NCBI RefSeq assembly: GCF_900747795.2
Contig: NC_041402.2
Location: 179,637,875-179,701,874 of the forward strand
Origin: Erpetoichthys calabaricus
Lineage: Eukaryota > Chordata > Cladistia > Polypteriformes > Polypteridae
Length of the DNA: 64,000 nucleotides
Reading direction: 5' to 3'
A program made the translations under genes and the position numbers. Positions within the stretch are counted from its first letter, which is position 1; each line of letters begins with the position of its first letter. Below, one piece after another: positions 50,113 through 61,959 of the stretch. The notes beneath the pieces were generated by a model that searched no databases, was not told the DNA's origin, and was given only the letters and a program-made list of their open reading frames with translations.

Positions 50113-53100
50113 ATGTCGAGGACTTTACTGCTGCTCTTTGTCTTCTGTGGGTCACTTTCAGGTAATGCCCAATCACTTTTGAGGTGATTTTTATTTATTT
50201 TTTTTTTTTGGAAGGGACGTCTCTGGGTGGAATAGTCAGGAGTCGGGGAGGTGGGCATGTGAAGTGTCTGCAATATCCAGCATGTCGGCTTGGACAGTCC
50301 AGACACTTTAAACTTACTGTGCATTTGTGTGGGACAAAAGGGTGGGGGGTATAGACAGGTTGATGAGGAAGAAAACGAGCCGGTCAGGTGCTACCCCAAA
50401 TTGCTACACACCAATGAGGCTATCAGGATCCCCCCCATCAGCTGACTTGTCTCTCCCATTTGTGTATCCATTTGCAGAAAGCCACTTGAGGTGTGTGGAC
50501 TTCCAGAATGTGACACCAGAGTCGCTCCAAATACACATCATAGGCTTCAGCTCCACTGACCCCCACTGCACCGTTCGTGTCAATGCATCTGATGTTCTGA
50601 CTGGGCACCAGTGGGACCCACACCTGCCCACTGTGATCATCATCCATGGCAGGCGGCCCCCTTTTGTCAGACCACGCTGGGTAGGGGTCATGGCAAGAGA
50701 GCTGTTGGCTGCCCACCACATCAACATCTTGGTTGTGGACTGGTTAGCTCCACGCCGCCAGAATTTGGTCACCGTGGCTTCCAGAGCAGGTGCCCAGTTA
50801 GCGCGGACCCTGAGCGCAATGCAGGTAAGCTGCCCTCCAAGCTGCCTCGGGGAAAACCGGCAACTGCTTAGCGTTTGTCTCTCACACGGCTGTCTGTTCT
50901 TTGCAGGAAGAAGGTGCCAGCATGGCCAGCCTGCACCTGATTGGCTTCGGAACTGGGGCACACATCGCAGGCAGTGCAGGAGCCCACCTGCAGGGGGACG
51001 TTGGGCGCATAACAGGTTCACAAGCATGTGGAATGGGAATGAGCGAGTGGGTGGGCTTCTGTCTATGTCTACCATTGAACGCGAGTGCTCATATGCACCT
51101 AGAAATGGGTGTGTGTGGGTGTGTGTGTGCCTTCAGGTGCACGTTTGTCTGCATACCTCAATCTGTCAACACATTCTTTTATGTGTGTGTGTGTGTGTGT
51201 GTGCTTGAGTACACATCGTACATGTGTGTGATTAAATGTGCTTTGGAGGCACACATCTATAACTCCATGAGTGTGTGTGTCATGCCAGCCTTTGTAAGTC
51301 CTCGTGTTTCTTACACATATTTGTCTGGGTGAGAATGTGGTCGTGTTCTCTTGTGTGTGCCAATACACGGCCAGCAGCCTCACCACAAGCACTTCAGAGC
51401 AGGTCCTCCACCTGAAGCTAAGCTTGTTCAGGCCCGGCCAAGACTTGGATTGGAGACCATCTAGGAAAAGCTTGGGTTACTGCTGGAAGAGGTGATGGTG
51501 ATGCCAGCAGGTGGCGCTTACCCTGTGCTCTGTGTGTAGACCCCAGTGCAGTGACGGGGACACTGTGCTGTGAAAACTGGCACTGTCCCTCAGATAAGAC
51601 ATAACACAGAGGTCCTGACCCTCTGAAGTCATAAAAGGTCCCTGGGCTTCATTTGCAAAAAGCGGGGTATAGCCCAATGTCCAGACTAAATTGCCCACCA
51701 CCGCTTCACCCCCTGTTTCTAATTGGCTTTCTCTGTCTCTCACCCCTTCACCACCTAATAGCTAACGTGTGGTGAGCAGACTGGCACACTAATGGCTGAT
51801 GTGCAGGTGGGTGCTTCAAATTGGTGGTGGATGAAGTGTCTCCTCTTTCCTCTCGTTATTTAAAGAATAATTGTTATGTCTTGTGAGCCTGCAAAACTAT
51901 ACAGTGAGCAAAACACATCACTATGCATGTGCAAAACTAAGCCCACCCCATGGAAATTGTTGACTTTTTGCAGCATAGCAGAAGAGGCAAACGTTAGACC
52001 TTCATGCATGTGGTGCCTACAGATAATGGTGACATAGTGGAGCAAATGACACCTAAAGGTCGTCTTCTTCTTTCGGCTGCTCCTGTTAGAGGTGGCCACA
52101 GCGGATCATCTTCTTTATCTTCCTGTCCTCGTCATCTTGCTCTATCACACCCATCAGCTGCATGTCCTCTCTTACCACATCCATAAACCTCTTCTTAGGT
52201 CTTCCTCTTTTCCTCTTCCCTGGCAGCTCCATCCTCATCATCCTTCTCCCAATATACCCAGCATCTCTCCTCTGCACATGTCCACCCTCTCATAATCTAA
52301 ATGAATGAAACAGCAGACTTGTCACTTGGAAAAAGGAAGTCCACCTTTGTATTTCTCACCACTCCAGACCCATCAGATCAGAATCAGGTGTTCCAGATGA
52401 GGTGCCAATGATTAGAACTTCCTTAGGGAGTGTGTAGGTAAGGGGTGTCCAACTCTGGTCCTGGTGGGCTGCAGTGGCTGAAATGGGGAGAACATACAAA
52501 AAAACATCTTGCAGTTGAAGGAATTTAGCATGGAGGAGTAAATCAAAACTTTTCACCAGGTCGATGTCAGAGGGTGTCTGTTTGTGGAGAGAGTGTCGAC
52601 CTCGTTGAGAGGTTTCCTTACCTTGGCAGTGGCATTCATGTCTCTGGTGACTCTTCCTATGAAGTCATTAGACAGATTGGGAGAGCATGGGGGGTCACGA
52701 GGTCACTGAAAAAGGGTGTGTGGCGCTCAGGATATCTTTGTAAAAGGACGAAGGTCCAAGTCTTTAGAGTCCTGGTGCTCCCTGTTTGTGAGACACGGAC
52801 GCTATCCAGTGACCTGAGATGAAGACTGGACTCCTTCAGTGCTGTGTCTCTTTGGAGAATCCTTGGGTACAGCTGGTTGGACTTTGTGTTGCTCATGGAG
52901 ACCCACATGAGGCCCATCATCTGCATTGTGAGGGAGCCTCAGTTACAGCACTACGGCCAGGTGGTGCGATTCCCCGAGGGTGATCTGTCTCACAGGACCC
53001 TCATTGTTGTGGACCCGAGCAGCTGAACCATGCCAAGGGGATGCCCACCTAACACCTGGCTGCAGCAGCTAGATGGTTATTTCCGGGGGGTGGGACTGGA

Positions 53101-54993
53101 CCTCATGCCTGCTGGAGGGGCATCACAACCTGTTTCTTCGTGTGGTGTGTGCACCAATGTGCAGTACCAGTGTCTGCTCCCCAACCTGACCTGATGTCAG
53201 TGATGCAAAACACCTACAAGAAGTCACTTCTGCTAAAGGGGGCAATAAGCAGCTTCTGATGCCAAGGGTGGACTTACATTTTCCCCAGGCATTGATGTCC
53301 TTGTTGAATAAAGGATTGAAAAGCCCAATCTTCCTTGTGTTTTTTATTCAGGTCTGTCCCCTTTGGTCTGTAGGCTCTCTTTGCCATGAAGATCTGCTCT
53401 TTGCCTGTAAGCAGTTCCCGTGGGGTTACTGACTTCTTCACATGACTGTAGCTCCTTGTTTGCATTGTGTACACGTGAGCACTTACTGTATGCCGTCATC
53501 GTTCCTGATGGTTGCCTTGAGCGTGAAGGTGACAGCCACCTCAGAGACACAGCGGCTCATCATTACCCAGGTAAGCCCACCATCTCTAACCAGCCATCTT
53601 TTTCCACACAGGTCTTGATCCCTTCAGACCATCGTTTCGTCACACAGGAGCTGGACAGCGGCTGGACTACACAGACGCGCAGTTTGTAGACATCGTCCAC
53701 ACCAACTTTAAAGGTGCTCAGGGACAGAGGGCATTTGGCCAGGCTGTCTCCTGACTTGACACTCCCGCTAAACCTCCATCTTCTGTTTCTCCACCAGCCA
53801 ATGAACCAGTTGCAGCCCTGGGGACCCGGCAGCCCATGGGTCATGTGGACTTCTACGTTGGAAAGGGGCATCGCCTGCCTGGTTGCCCCCGAGGCTTGCA
53901 TGCCAGTGAGTGATCATGCTTGCTGTGTGTGATTGTGCCAGGAATGTCCAGCAGCCTGCCACCCTGAACTTTGCCTCGTGTTTCAGGAGAGCACTTTGTC
54001 CTGTGTGACCACCAGATGTCCCACAGCCTATTCACACACTCCATTCGTGCCCACTGTCCGCTGCTCGCCTTCCCCTGCCATTCTCTTGACGCCTTCTGGC
54101 GAGGCCGCTGTGTGGATTGTCAAGTTTCAGGCCTTGGGACTTGTCCTCAGCTGGGTGAGTGTAGGCCTACTAGTGTGAGAGGCTGAAAGGGGCAACCAAG
54201 ACCTTGTGATGAGTCTGTGTGTCTTTCTCTGTCAAGGATACAACACCACCTGGCTGCCCAAGGCTCGCCCGCTGCCTTTCTACAAGCTCCAGTCATTCCT
54301 CGGCTTTAGTCAGCAGCCTTCCCACTGTGGTGAGCTGCTCTGTGCCACTCTTCATTGGCACAAATGCATCTATCAAATGCCAGCTTCAGGCTTTACTTCT
54401 GGAAACTTCTGCCCAGCCTGATCCAGCTTTTCTGCTCTGATTTTCCACAGTTGCCTATTTCTTGCTGACAGTAGAGACTGGGGGCGATCACAGGCTGCGA
54501 GGGTACCCGTTGGTCAAGCTGGTGGGAAGGCAGGTTCAAACATCAGTCTTACTGCTGTCAAAGTAAGTAATATTAACTTCCTGCAAGCAGCAAGGTTCCA
54601 CCATGCCAGCTTGGCATTGCCTCATATCTGTGTTGTCAACTACAGCTCCCCAGTTACCTTTGTGCCAGGGAAACAGTACCAGTTTCTAGTGGCAGCAGAC
54701 ACAGAAGGAACCTTCCGGATGCTGCTACTGGAAGTCTACACGGGGCGCCTGGTGCTGCAACCTTGGAGGAAGAGATGGCTTTGGATTGATTGGCTCATCC
54801 TGACACGTCTGCCCAAAGACCGTGGGTGAGGAACCAGGTAGAGGGAAGTGGGCACTGTGCAAATGCCTACTTTACACTCACCTTTCCCTACTTTTTGTCT
54901 TCCAGGACTGTCTACTCGGCATACGGAGTGGCAGTCACAGAGGGCACCACCCAGAGGATCCAGTTAAGGAGGGATGGGGGTCAATCTGACTGA
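50113..54993 (+). CDS. PLA1A/LIPH-family phospholipase A1-like protein lacking the catalytic serine
   Basis: Ten exons with matching phases, 451 residues: 50113-50161, 50478-50824, 50907-51015, 53612-53713, 53798-53905, 53987-54154, 54237-54329, 54451-54562, 54646-54825, 54906-54993. Signal peptide MSRTLLLLFVFCGSLS, then the mature start RCVDFQNVTPESL as in PLA1A. The lipase fold is clear: IIIHGRRPP, LVVDWLA, GLDPFRPSF (catalytic Asp), LCDHQMSH (His), LLAFPCHSLDAFWRGRC. The lid between CPRG and VLC is 12 residues, short as in PS-PLA1/LIPH. The nucleophile elbow is HLIGFGTGAHIAG: glycine replaces serine, so the enzyme should be dead. A C-terminal PLAT-like part ends RIQLRRDGGQSD. NXS/T sites at NVT, NAS and NTT. 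PLA1A is the closer match by eye; LIPH/LIPI are not excluded. Poly(A) signal near 55019. Confidence 0.85.
51183..51204. repeat. (GT)n microsatellite in lipase intron 3
   Basis: About 11 GT units. Confidence 0.85.
51364..51860 (+). mobile_element. 5S rRNA-derived SINE (SINE3 type)
   Basis: The head copies the 5S gene promoter: CTGAAGCTAAGCTTG, ACTTGGATTGGAGACC (A box, intermediate element and C box), then TTGGGTTACTGCTGG. The body 'agcaggtggcgcttaccctgt' and 'aacacagaggtcctgaccctc' is typical of vertebrate 5S SINEs. It lies in intron 3 of the lipase-family gene. Confidence 0.85.
52075..52290 (-). mobile_element. LINE 3' fragment (family B), minus strand
   Basis: The reverse strand reads RRDAGYIGRRMMRMELPGKR and KKRFMDVVREDMQLMG, as at 29130-29375. 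Confidence 0.75.
52560..53150 (+). mobile_element. LINE reverse transcriptase 3' region (family A)
   Basis: Reads SVCGESVDLVERFPYLGSG, 'CKRTKVQVFRVLVLPVC' and 'CIVREPQLQHYGQVVRFPE' in broken frames. It lies in intron 3 of the lipase-family gene. Confidence 0.8.
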
Positions 54994-55164
54994 TGTTTTG
55001 GAAATGACAAGAAATGCCAATAAAGAAAAACATGCATCAACAGTGCCTCGGAGCTGCTTGTATCGGGCTGAGGTGGCATCCAGAGGTACCTGCTTGGCAT
55101 CTCTGGGCATATGATGCTACAAGAACCTTTTTCTAGAGAGAGAGAGAGGTTGGAAGTATGCACA

Positions 55165-55410
55165 ACACAACTCACCACCTGGATTGGGACCCGAGTGCAG
55201 TGGGTGACACCTCAGGACCACACTGGAACAGGGTGAGGTTTTTTACAGTGGCTGGGGTGCCAATCCTGCCATCAATCCCCAAGTGTTCCCTGTACGATAG
55301 AGGACCTTCTTACAGGGCTGGAAGCTGGTTAACATCAACCCCAGAAGGAAGCAACTGCAGGTTAAGGGCCTAGTGGAGTAGAGTCACTTCTGGCTTTTAG
55401 CACCATAACA
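55165..55410 (-). mobile_element. tRNA-SINE family 2 body, minus strand
   Basis: The complement carries GGTGCTGAGGTGTCACCCA-like sequence and the 'ggcaccccagccact' body. Confidence 0.55.
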
Positions 55411-55739
55411 TAATATTCTCAGACTTGCTTAATCCAATGTAGGCTCTTGAGGGGCTGGAGACTTTCCTGGCAGCATTAGGCACAAGGCAGGAGCTAGTCC
55501 TGGATTGGATTCACGTCTTTCACAGAGCTCACTCACACACACACACGCACACACCTACACTAGAGGGCAGCACCCAGAAGGTCCATCTGAGGAGGAGCAG
55601 GGGTACCTATGACCGCTGATTTGGGCATGATAAGAAATGCCAATAAAGACAAATGTGCATTAGAAGTGCCTCGGAGCTTCTTGTACCGGGCAGAGGTGGC
55701 ACCCAGAGGTCTCTACTTGGGTGTTTCATTCTAAATATA

Positions 55740-56314
55740 TCTCTCTATTATATAAAAAAATCCTGGGATGAGACGTGACTTTTTCAGAGAGATACTTTTG
55801 TGTCCCACGAGATAAGACTTTGTGCCAAGAGATTTAACCAGGCCCGGGCCCGGAAATAAAAGACAAAGTGTAGAAGACAAGTAGAAAGTTGTAAAGAATT
55901 CAAAAACGTTGGCGCGGTACACATGTAGAGCAGGTTAGAGATAATGGAAGAATGAAAATTTGAAAGTCTCAAAAAAATGATGGTAAAGATCGCATTAGCG
56001 CAAACAAAACGGAAATTATTACTCGGTGAAATAACAGAACAGCGAAAAGAGATCAAATATATGACATAGGTGATATAACAGAAGTATGTAGATATTGCTC
56101 GGCTTTAAACTTTGTAGATCTTCTGATTCGTGTTGCCATCAGGGAAAAGTAGCGTTTCTTCCCAATGAAGAGGCATATCTGCGAGAATTTAAAGATTTGT
56201 TGTTTGGTGAAAGTGAAATCCACAAAAGCGAGCGGCAGAGACGCAAAGTGGCTGGTGTGTAGCGTAGGCCAGGGGGGTTAGTGAGCGAAGCGAGCAGGGG
56301 GTGAAGCACCCTAG
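55740..56314 (+). mobile_element. Non-autonomous Helitron
   Basis: Starts TCTCTCTATTATATAAAA after an A. Ends with the short hairpin GGGTGAAGCACCC merging into CTAG before a T. 575 bp. The first ~110 bp match the reverse copy at 9806-10239. No Rep/helicase ORF. Confidence 0.78.
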
Positions 56315-56399
56315 TATAATATAAAATAATTATAAACAATTTAAACACTATTAACATTTATAACAGAAATGAACATTTTTATTTAAATCACTTACCTCA

Positions 56400-56760
56400 G
56401 GCTAGCAGGGTGGAGTGCTCTACTCTGAAGTTAGGGATCTGTGCTGGCATTCGTAAGGTTGCTGGTTCAAATCCCCCAAATGCCAGAAGTGACTGTACTC
56501 TGCTGAGCGAGAACCCTTAACTTGAAAATTCCTGGGAATGACGTTAATCTGCAGGTCCTCCAGCTTGCAGGGAAAACTTGGGGGTTGGTGGCAGGGTTGG
56601 CACTCCAGCCACCATAAAACAAACCTCACCCTGTTCCACTCCATTCAAATGTCTGTGGTGCTGAGGTGTCACCCATTGCACGGCTGATCTCAGGTCCCAA
56701 TCGGGGAGGTTCGTCTTGTAATCAGCACATGCTCCCAACCTCCCTCTGTTAGGCCAGCTG
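56400..56760 (+). mobile_element. tRNA-SINE family 2, full length
   Basis: Head GCAGGGTGGAGTGCTCTAC and GCTGGTTCAAATCCCCC, then GGGGGTTGGTGGCAGGGTTG and GGTGCTGAGGTGTCACCCA. Confidence 0.75.
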
Positions 56761-57765
56761 TAATTGAAAAAATGAAAGCATATTGGAAAGGACAAAGTTT
56801 TGGTAACTTTTAAATAACATGAATAATCTTATTTTTTTACCTCATTTTTTTTAACCCCCCCCCCCCCCCCAATACCTTGAAAACTGCAATGAAGAGGAAA
56901 TTTGTATTCCCGCTGGTAACTTTGATATGTGAAATAATCCAGTACAGCAATTTTAATCAAAATCTGAGATGCAGTGGTCGCATTTTTAAAAATATGTATG
57001 GTGATCTGAAGAAAATAACCGTGCAGGTTACCCAGAGCTCATTGCAGGTTGTGAAGACCCCATAACAGTACAGGCTTGAGGGTCCCAAAAGGTCCGCTAC
57101 TCAGCAGTGGTTAACTTTTCAATATCTGGTGGGATCGTGTTATTTCAGATTTGAAGTGTAAAGTACTCATTTAAAAATGCCAGTTCTTTACTGGGTTCCT
57201 CGTAGCTCCATTGATTGACAAAGCAACATTTCATTCTGGGAAGGGTTCCCTGCATATGACGTTGGTTCTTTGTGCTTTGAAAAATGTCCTAAAAAGTATT
57301 AAAAAACCTGAAATATTTAATGTTTGGTGGGCTACCTAGCAGGACACAATCAGATGAAGAAAACCTGAACTTAGCCTGCAAGCAAGAGGCCTTTTAACTT
57401 TCTCAGTAACAAAGTGTAGGGAAAGTATTGGAATCGTCAAAAAATTCAATTTCGAGATTTTGATGAATCTCGATGTTTTAGACCTCCCCGAGTCAGAAAA
57501 TACAATTTTTATAATTATGTCTGTGTGTGTGTGACTCTGTGTGTGTGTGTAAACATGTTAACTTGAGTGCACTTTCACTTCAGTCAAACAAATTTTGCAG
57601 ACAAGTATTCTGTACAAAACGTAGATTTCTATCAACTTTTAAACTATTTCCGCTAACTGTACATTACCTTTAATTCATGCAGCTGCAGAGTCCAATTTAT
57701 TCAACTTTACTTTTATAATAATTATTTAATATATTATTAATTTGATTTGATTTGTTGTTGATGAT
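56761..57765. other. Intergenic sequence with a 13-base C tract and a TIR-family core
   Basis: Poly-C at 56857-56870. 57175-57400 resembles the inner part of the CTTAAAAAT-ended family at 15497-18134. Nothing coding. Confidence 0.4.
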
Positions 57766-58235
57766 GTCCATCCATCCATCCATTCTCTTCCGCTTATCTG
57801 ATGTCGGGTCACGGGGGCAGCAGCTTGAGCAGAGATGCCCAGACTTCCCTCTCCCGGCCACTTCTTCTAGCTCTTCCGGGGGAATCCCAAGGCGTTCCCA
57901 GGCCAGCCGAGAGACATAGTCCCTCCAGCGTGTCCTGGGTCTTCCCCTGGGCCTCCTCCTGGTTAGACGTGCCCGGAACACTTCACCAGGGAGGCGTCCA
58001 GGAGGCATCCTGATCAGATGCCCGAGCCACCTCATCTGACTCCTCTTGATGCGGAGGAGCAGCGGCTCTACTCTGAGCCCCTCCCGGATTACTGAGCTTC
58101 TCACCCTATCTTTAAGGGAGAGCCCAGACACCCTGCGGAGGAAACTCATTTCGGCTGCTTGTATTCGTGATCTCGTTCTTTCAGTCACTACCCATAGCTC
58201 ATGACCATAGGTGAGGGTAGGAACATAGATCGATG
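57765..58235 (-). mobile_element. LINE reverse transcriptase 3' region (family C), minus strand
   Basis: The reverse strand has an intact stretch: SFLRRVSGLSLKDRVRSSV, 'RWLGHLIRMPPGRLPGEVF', 'RGRPRTRWRDYVSRLAWERL'. The same family in + orientation fills 63297-64000. Confidence 0.85.
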
Positions 58236-59059
58236 ATGTTGATGATGTGCATAATATAAAAATCTAATCATTGTCTTGCGGTTTACTCCTCAAATATCCA
58301 TCCCCATATCTGAGTATATGAGAAAGTGTAGGAGATACCACTCCCAATTTTAACAGAATGACTTCATGGTATTTCACACATATAGTATGTTATCATCTAT
58401 ATATGGTTATTTACTGTATGGGGCCTGTTAGGAATCAAAAGAAAGGGTTTTTACTGGAACCTTCATGTGGATCTGTCTTTTGGAAACCATAAATGATTCC
58501 CCTACCTTTTTTCTGTAGTGGCACACTTTTTGTAACCAATCCACACCACTATTTTACTAACCACAAGCACATAGAGTACACAGTACGTCTCATACACGTG
58601 CGGGACTACTGCAGAGGGCGAGCGAGACAGAGAGAGGCTGGCAGCATGCACTGATACAGAGTGCTACCATACCCACCATGTACCAAATTAGGACCCGAGC
58701 AGAGCCGTTCAGCGGGTGACACCTCAGCACCACAAAAGTGTGAATCGAATAAAACAGTGTAATTTTTTTTTTACAGAGAAGCCGGTAAAAAAAAAAGGAG
58801 CTCCCTAAGGGACAAGCATGAACCTCCAGCACCACACACAAAACCACCAATATTTGATGGCGACCCTCTGACATATATACCTTTTATAAGGGCATTTGAT
58901 TACGCTGTGAACAATGCCTTTGAAAAAGATCAAGATAAATTACACTTTCTTGAACAGCACTCTTTTTTCATTTATCTTTTCATCAACAACGTCCATTGAT
59001 TCACAGTGCAATTCTTGAAGTCTTCTTCTCATTCTGTGTTGTATGGGCACCTCATCATC
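58236..59059. other. Intergenic sequence; possible SINE family 2 body near 58680
   Basis: 58680-58740 resembles the complement of the family 2 body (GGACCCGAGC, GGGTGACACCTCAGCACC). Otherwise nothing recognised. Confidence 0.4.
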
Positions 59060-59314
59060 ATGAAAGCCGTGCCCCATGTATTTGGAGGATTTGTCAAGCT
59101 GTTGGTGCTGCCAGGCCTTGCTGGACTCGTAGCTGGTAAGTGTGGTAGGCCACCACGCATTTCTAATGCAGTTCCAAAGTCGGAGTTTCTGGATATAACT
59201 GACGGATCCAGAGTTTCATATGAGTGTGTGCCTGGCTATGGAAGAAAACAGGGATCACATTGAATCACTTGCACTGGAAGTAGCTGGAGTGTTTCAACTT
59301 TAAAATGCGAAAAG
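59060..59314 (+). pseudogene. Sushi (CCP) domain with signal peptide, broken
   Basis: From ATG 59060: a hydrophobic leader (KLLVLPGLAGLVAG) runs straight into a CCP module: KCGRPPRISNA, DGSRVSYECVPGYGRK. An in-frame TGA (59261-59263) comes before ITCTGSSWS and LKCEK. The four cysteines and the tryptophan of a sushi domain are all there. Complement-regulator and IL15RA-like proteins have such domains. In those genes the signal and CCP1 exons are normally split, so the fusion here suggests a retrocopy or a decayed gene. A donor-like GTAAGT lies at the leader/CCP border and GTTAGG after the last cysteine. No further exon is seen. Confidence 0.5.
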
Positions 59315-59834
59315 GTTAGGAAACCGTCTCACTTCTAGAAACATGGACTGTTAGATTAGTTTACAAACGGTTTTCTGACCGGTTTGATATGAACATCTGA
59401 AGGCATGACTGTATGACCAAACAGGCAAACACGGCACTTAGTGAGCACTTTGGTGGCATCTGTAAGCTACTTTGCCCCTTTGCCCACCCTTCCCTGCCTC
59501 AGAGGCAACTCATATGCCCACTATGTACCAGCGCTGTGAGGCTCGGTGGCAACCACACATCCAGAGCAGCCAGGAGATGCGTCCAAAGTTCTCCAACATG
59601 GCAATCATGGGGCTGCTTTGATGCCAGCTTTGCCAGGTAGGCCTATCCTCCTCATACTGGTCTCGACCACCAGCAGAGCTTGAACTTCTTTGGTTCAGAC
59701 CCAGGTGTGCCACACTATTATTTTCTGGGTAGCTCTCACGGCACACCAGTTGAAAAACACTGCCCTATGGTATCGCTGTGAAGGACCACTCTGGCACCTT
59801 GAATTTGAAGAGTGCCGTTTTTGTTATCATGGAG
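59315..59834. other. Intergenic sequence
   Basis: 59775-59815 looks like the right end of the CTTAAAAAT-ended TIR family. The rest is unrecognised. Confidence 0.35.
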
Positions 59835-60125
59835 TCCTGAATGAGGCACATTACCTGCATTGTGAGGGAGCGTCAGTTACGGTACTACGGCCATGTGGCG
59901 CGTTTCCCCGAGGGTGATCCAGCTCGTAAGATCCTCATTGTTGGGGACCTAAGTGGCTGGACCAGGCCAAGGGGTCGCCCACGTAACACCTGGCTGCAGC
60001 AGATAGAGGGTCATTTCCGGAGGGTGGGACTGGACCGCGTGTCTGCCTAGGGGGTTGCCAACCGGGATCCCGAGCTGTTTCGTCACATAGTGTGTGTGAC
60101 AACGTGCTGAAGCAGTGCCTGCCCC
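59835..60125 (+). mobile_element. LINE 3' end (family A)
   Basis: Reads MRHITCIVRERQLRYYGHVA, RPRGRPRNTWLQQIEGHFR; the same family as 52560-53150 and 10740-11590. Confidence 0.75.
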
Positions 60126-60665
60126 CCCAACTTGACATGACATTTTTTTTTTTATCATTTTATGTTATCACATTGCACAGGTTGGAGATGTCATTGTCAA
60201 AATCTATAAGGTTCACTCGCAGTGTCACAGTTACAAGACAACAATCCCATTTAGGAGCTTAAGCTGGCAGAAGATGGCGGGGAGTTGGCGCTGCCTTTGT
60301 AAATGGGGTATAGCACTTGAAAAAAGTCCAACAATCTCCTGTTCTCTAAATGACCATCACACCTCAGCCTGGCTGCCCCATCAGCTCTGAATTATGACCA
60401 TGAAAACAAACATCTTAGCCGCTTGTTGCAAAAAAAAGAAAAAGCTGTTGTCACTATTTAAATGATGAATGCTCATTTCCAGAACAGGCTTACTTTTAAA
60501 AATGGCCTACTACACATTAAAGACTTCTGTTTTCCCCACATATTAGGAACTCAAAAGAGCCAATTTCACAAGCAAAGGACCCTTCCAAGAATGAAATAGT
60601 TGTTTGTCAAGCAATGGCTATACAAGGAGTCAGATGACTATTTTTATTTTATTTTAAGAGTGCAG
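60126..60665. other. Intergenic sequence with a TIR-family right end
   Basis: 60480-60660 matches the inner and right part of the CTTAAAAAT-ended family (AAAGGACCCTTCC, TTTTAAGAGTGCA). Confidence 0.4.
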
Positions 60666-61342
60666 CAGTGCCGTAGCTCGAGTTCGTGCCGCTCGGGGAG
60701 GGGCGGGGCTTCCATTTGCCGCCTGCCAACATATCTGAATATGTTAAGCTACTTAAATAGAAAATTAAAATGACGTATAGAGGAAAATCAACATACATTT
60801 TGCATAGATGTATTCATATATAGAGAAACAGCGATAATTGTTCACATATTATTTATAACCATCAACTAGACAAGAATATAGTATAGACGCACTGATAAGC
60901 CGTGTTCTAATTATTAGTTTAATATAATTACGCTGTGAAAACCAGAACCGGTGTAGTGTACAAGTGATAGGTGGGGATGTTTTCTGCGCAGAGCAAGAAC
61001 GCATTCGGATTGATAACGAAACGAAATTATAAATTGTAAATTAGTTGTTCGTCTTCCTAGAAATTATCATCAGTGTAATGTTTATGTTTATTTTTGTTAT
61101 TGCCTCATAAATTTCAACTGCTGTGTCTGATGCCGTCACAGAAGGACAGTCTGAAAATTATTTTTGAAGCATTTGTGAATAAAAATCAGAGAATTTTACT
61201 TTTTACATTCATGAATGATATTTTTCCGAACCCTGCTGCTTACACACGAATTGTACTGAGCCTTCTACCCAATAATACCGCCCCCAAAAATGTGCCGCCC
61301 GGGGCGGACCGCCCCCTCCGCCCGCCCCTAGCTACGCCACTG
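60666..61342. mobile_element. hAT-like MITE
   Basis: Left CAGTGCCGTAGCTCG and right (complement CAGTGGCGTAGCTAGGGGCG) are inverted repeats with GC-rich inner parts. 677 bp, no transposase. I could not see an 8-bp duplication. Confidence 0.6.
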
Positions 61343-61769
61343 GATTACAAGTTTGAGTTTCACCTCACCTCACTATTGTTTTGGGCAAAATTTAGGCCAA
61401 ATGCAATTTGGAAAAATAGAATAAATGTGCAGAGGGTGAAACAATGTCGAGAGAGAGAAAAAAAGGCAGGAGTGTTCAAAAATAAAAACATCTAAAGCAC
61501 CCAAGCTGTTGGCCTCCTTCTGGCACCTGGTAACACTTGTCATCACACCCGCTTGTCTATTTAAAATACATGTTGAGGCGCATGGGCTTCACTGAAAACA
61601 ATACCATTTCTGAAATGAAAACCAGAAACACATACAGGTAGGTCCTTTCTAAATGATAAGTCAGCGCTAACTTATTATTAGCATTCAGGTTGGTTGAATC
61701 TCGTGTGTGTTTGTGTTGATTGACAGGTATTTGCGTGTCCATTATAAATGTAGCTTAGCTTGAACTGTC
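61343..61769. other. Intergenic sequence
   Basis: Nothing recognised. Confidence 0.4.
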
Positions 61770-61959
61770 CGTTTAAATGTCACATCACTTGGTACCAAAT
61801 GAACAACATTCTGGACAAAACGTTTGAAATACCTCTCAGACAGCCTGGGTGTCCCAGTCCCTCCTAAACCACTAACAGTTGTGTTTGGTGGGCTCACAGA
61901 GGGGCTTAAAGCGGAGAGGAACAAACTGTAATTACCTTTACTTCAGTATTATTATTATT

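Noticed and set aside
50404-51075. 223-codon minus-strand open frame over lipase exons 2-3
   Set aside because: It is the antisense shadow of real exons; no domain is recognisable and the plus-strand exons have matching phases.
51380-51480. 5S rRNA gene
   Set aside because: Promoter-like resemblance only; diverged and joined to a SINE body, so it is a SINE and not a functional rRNA gene.
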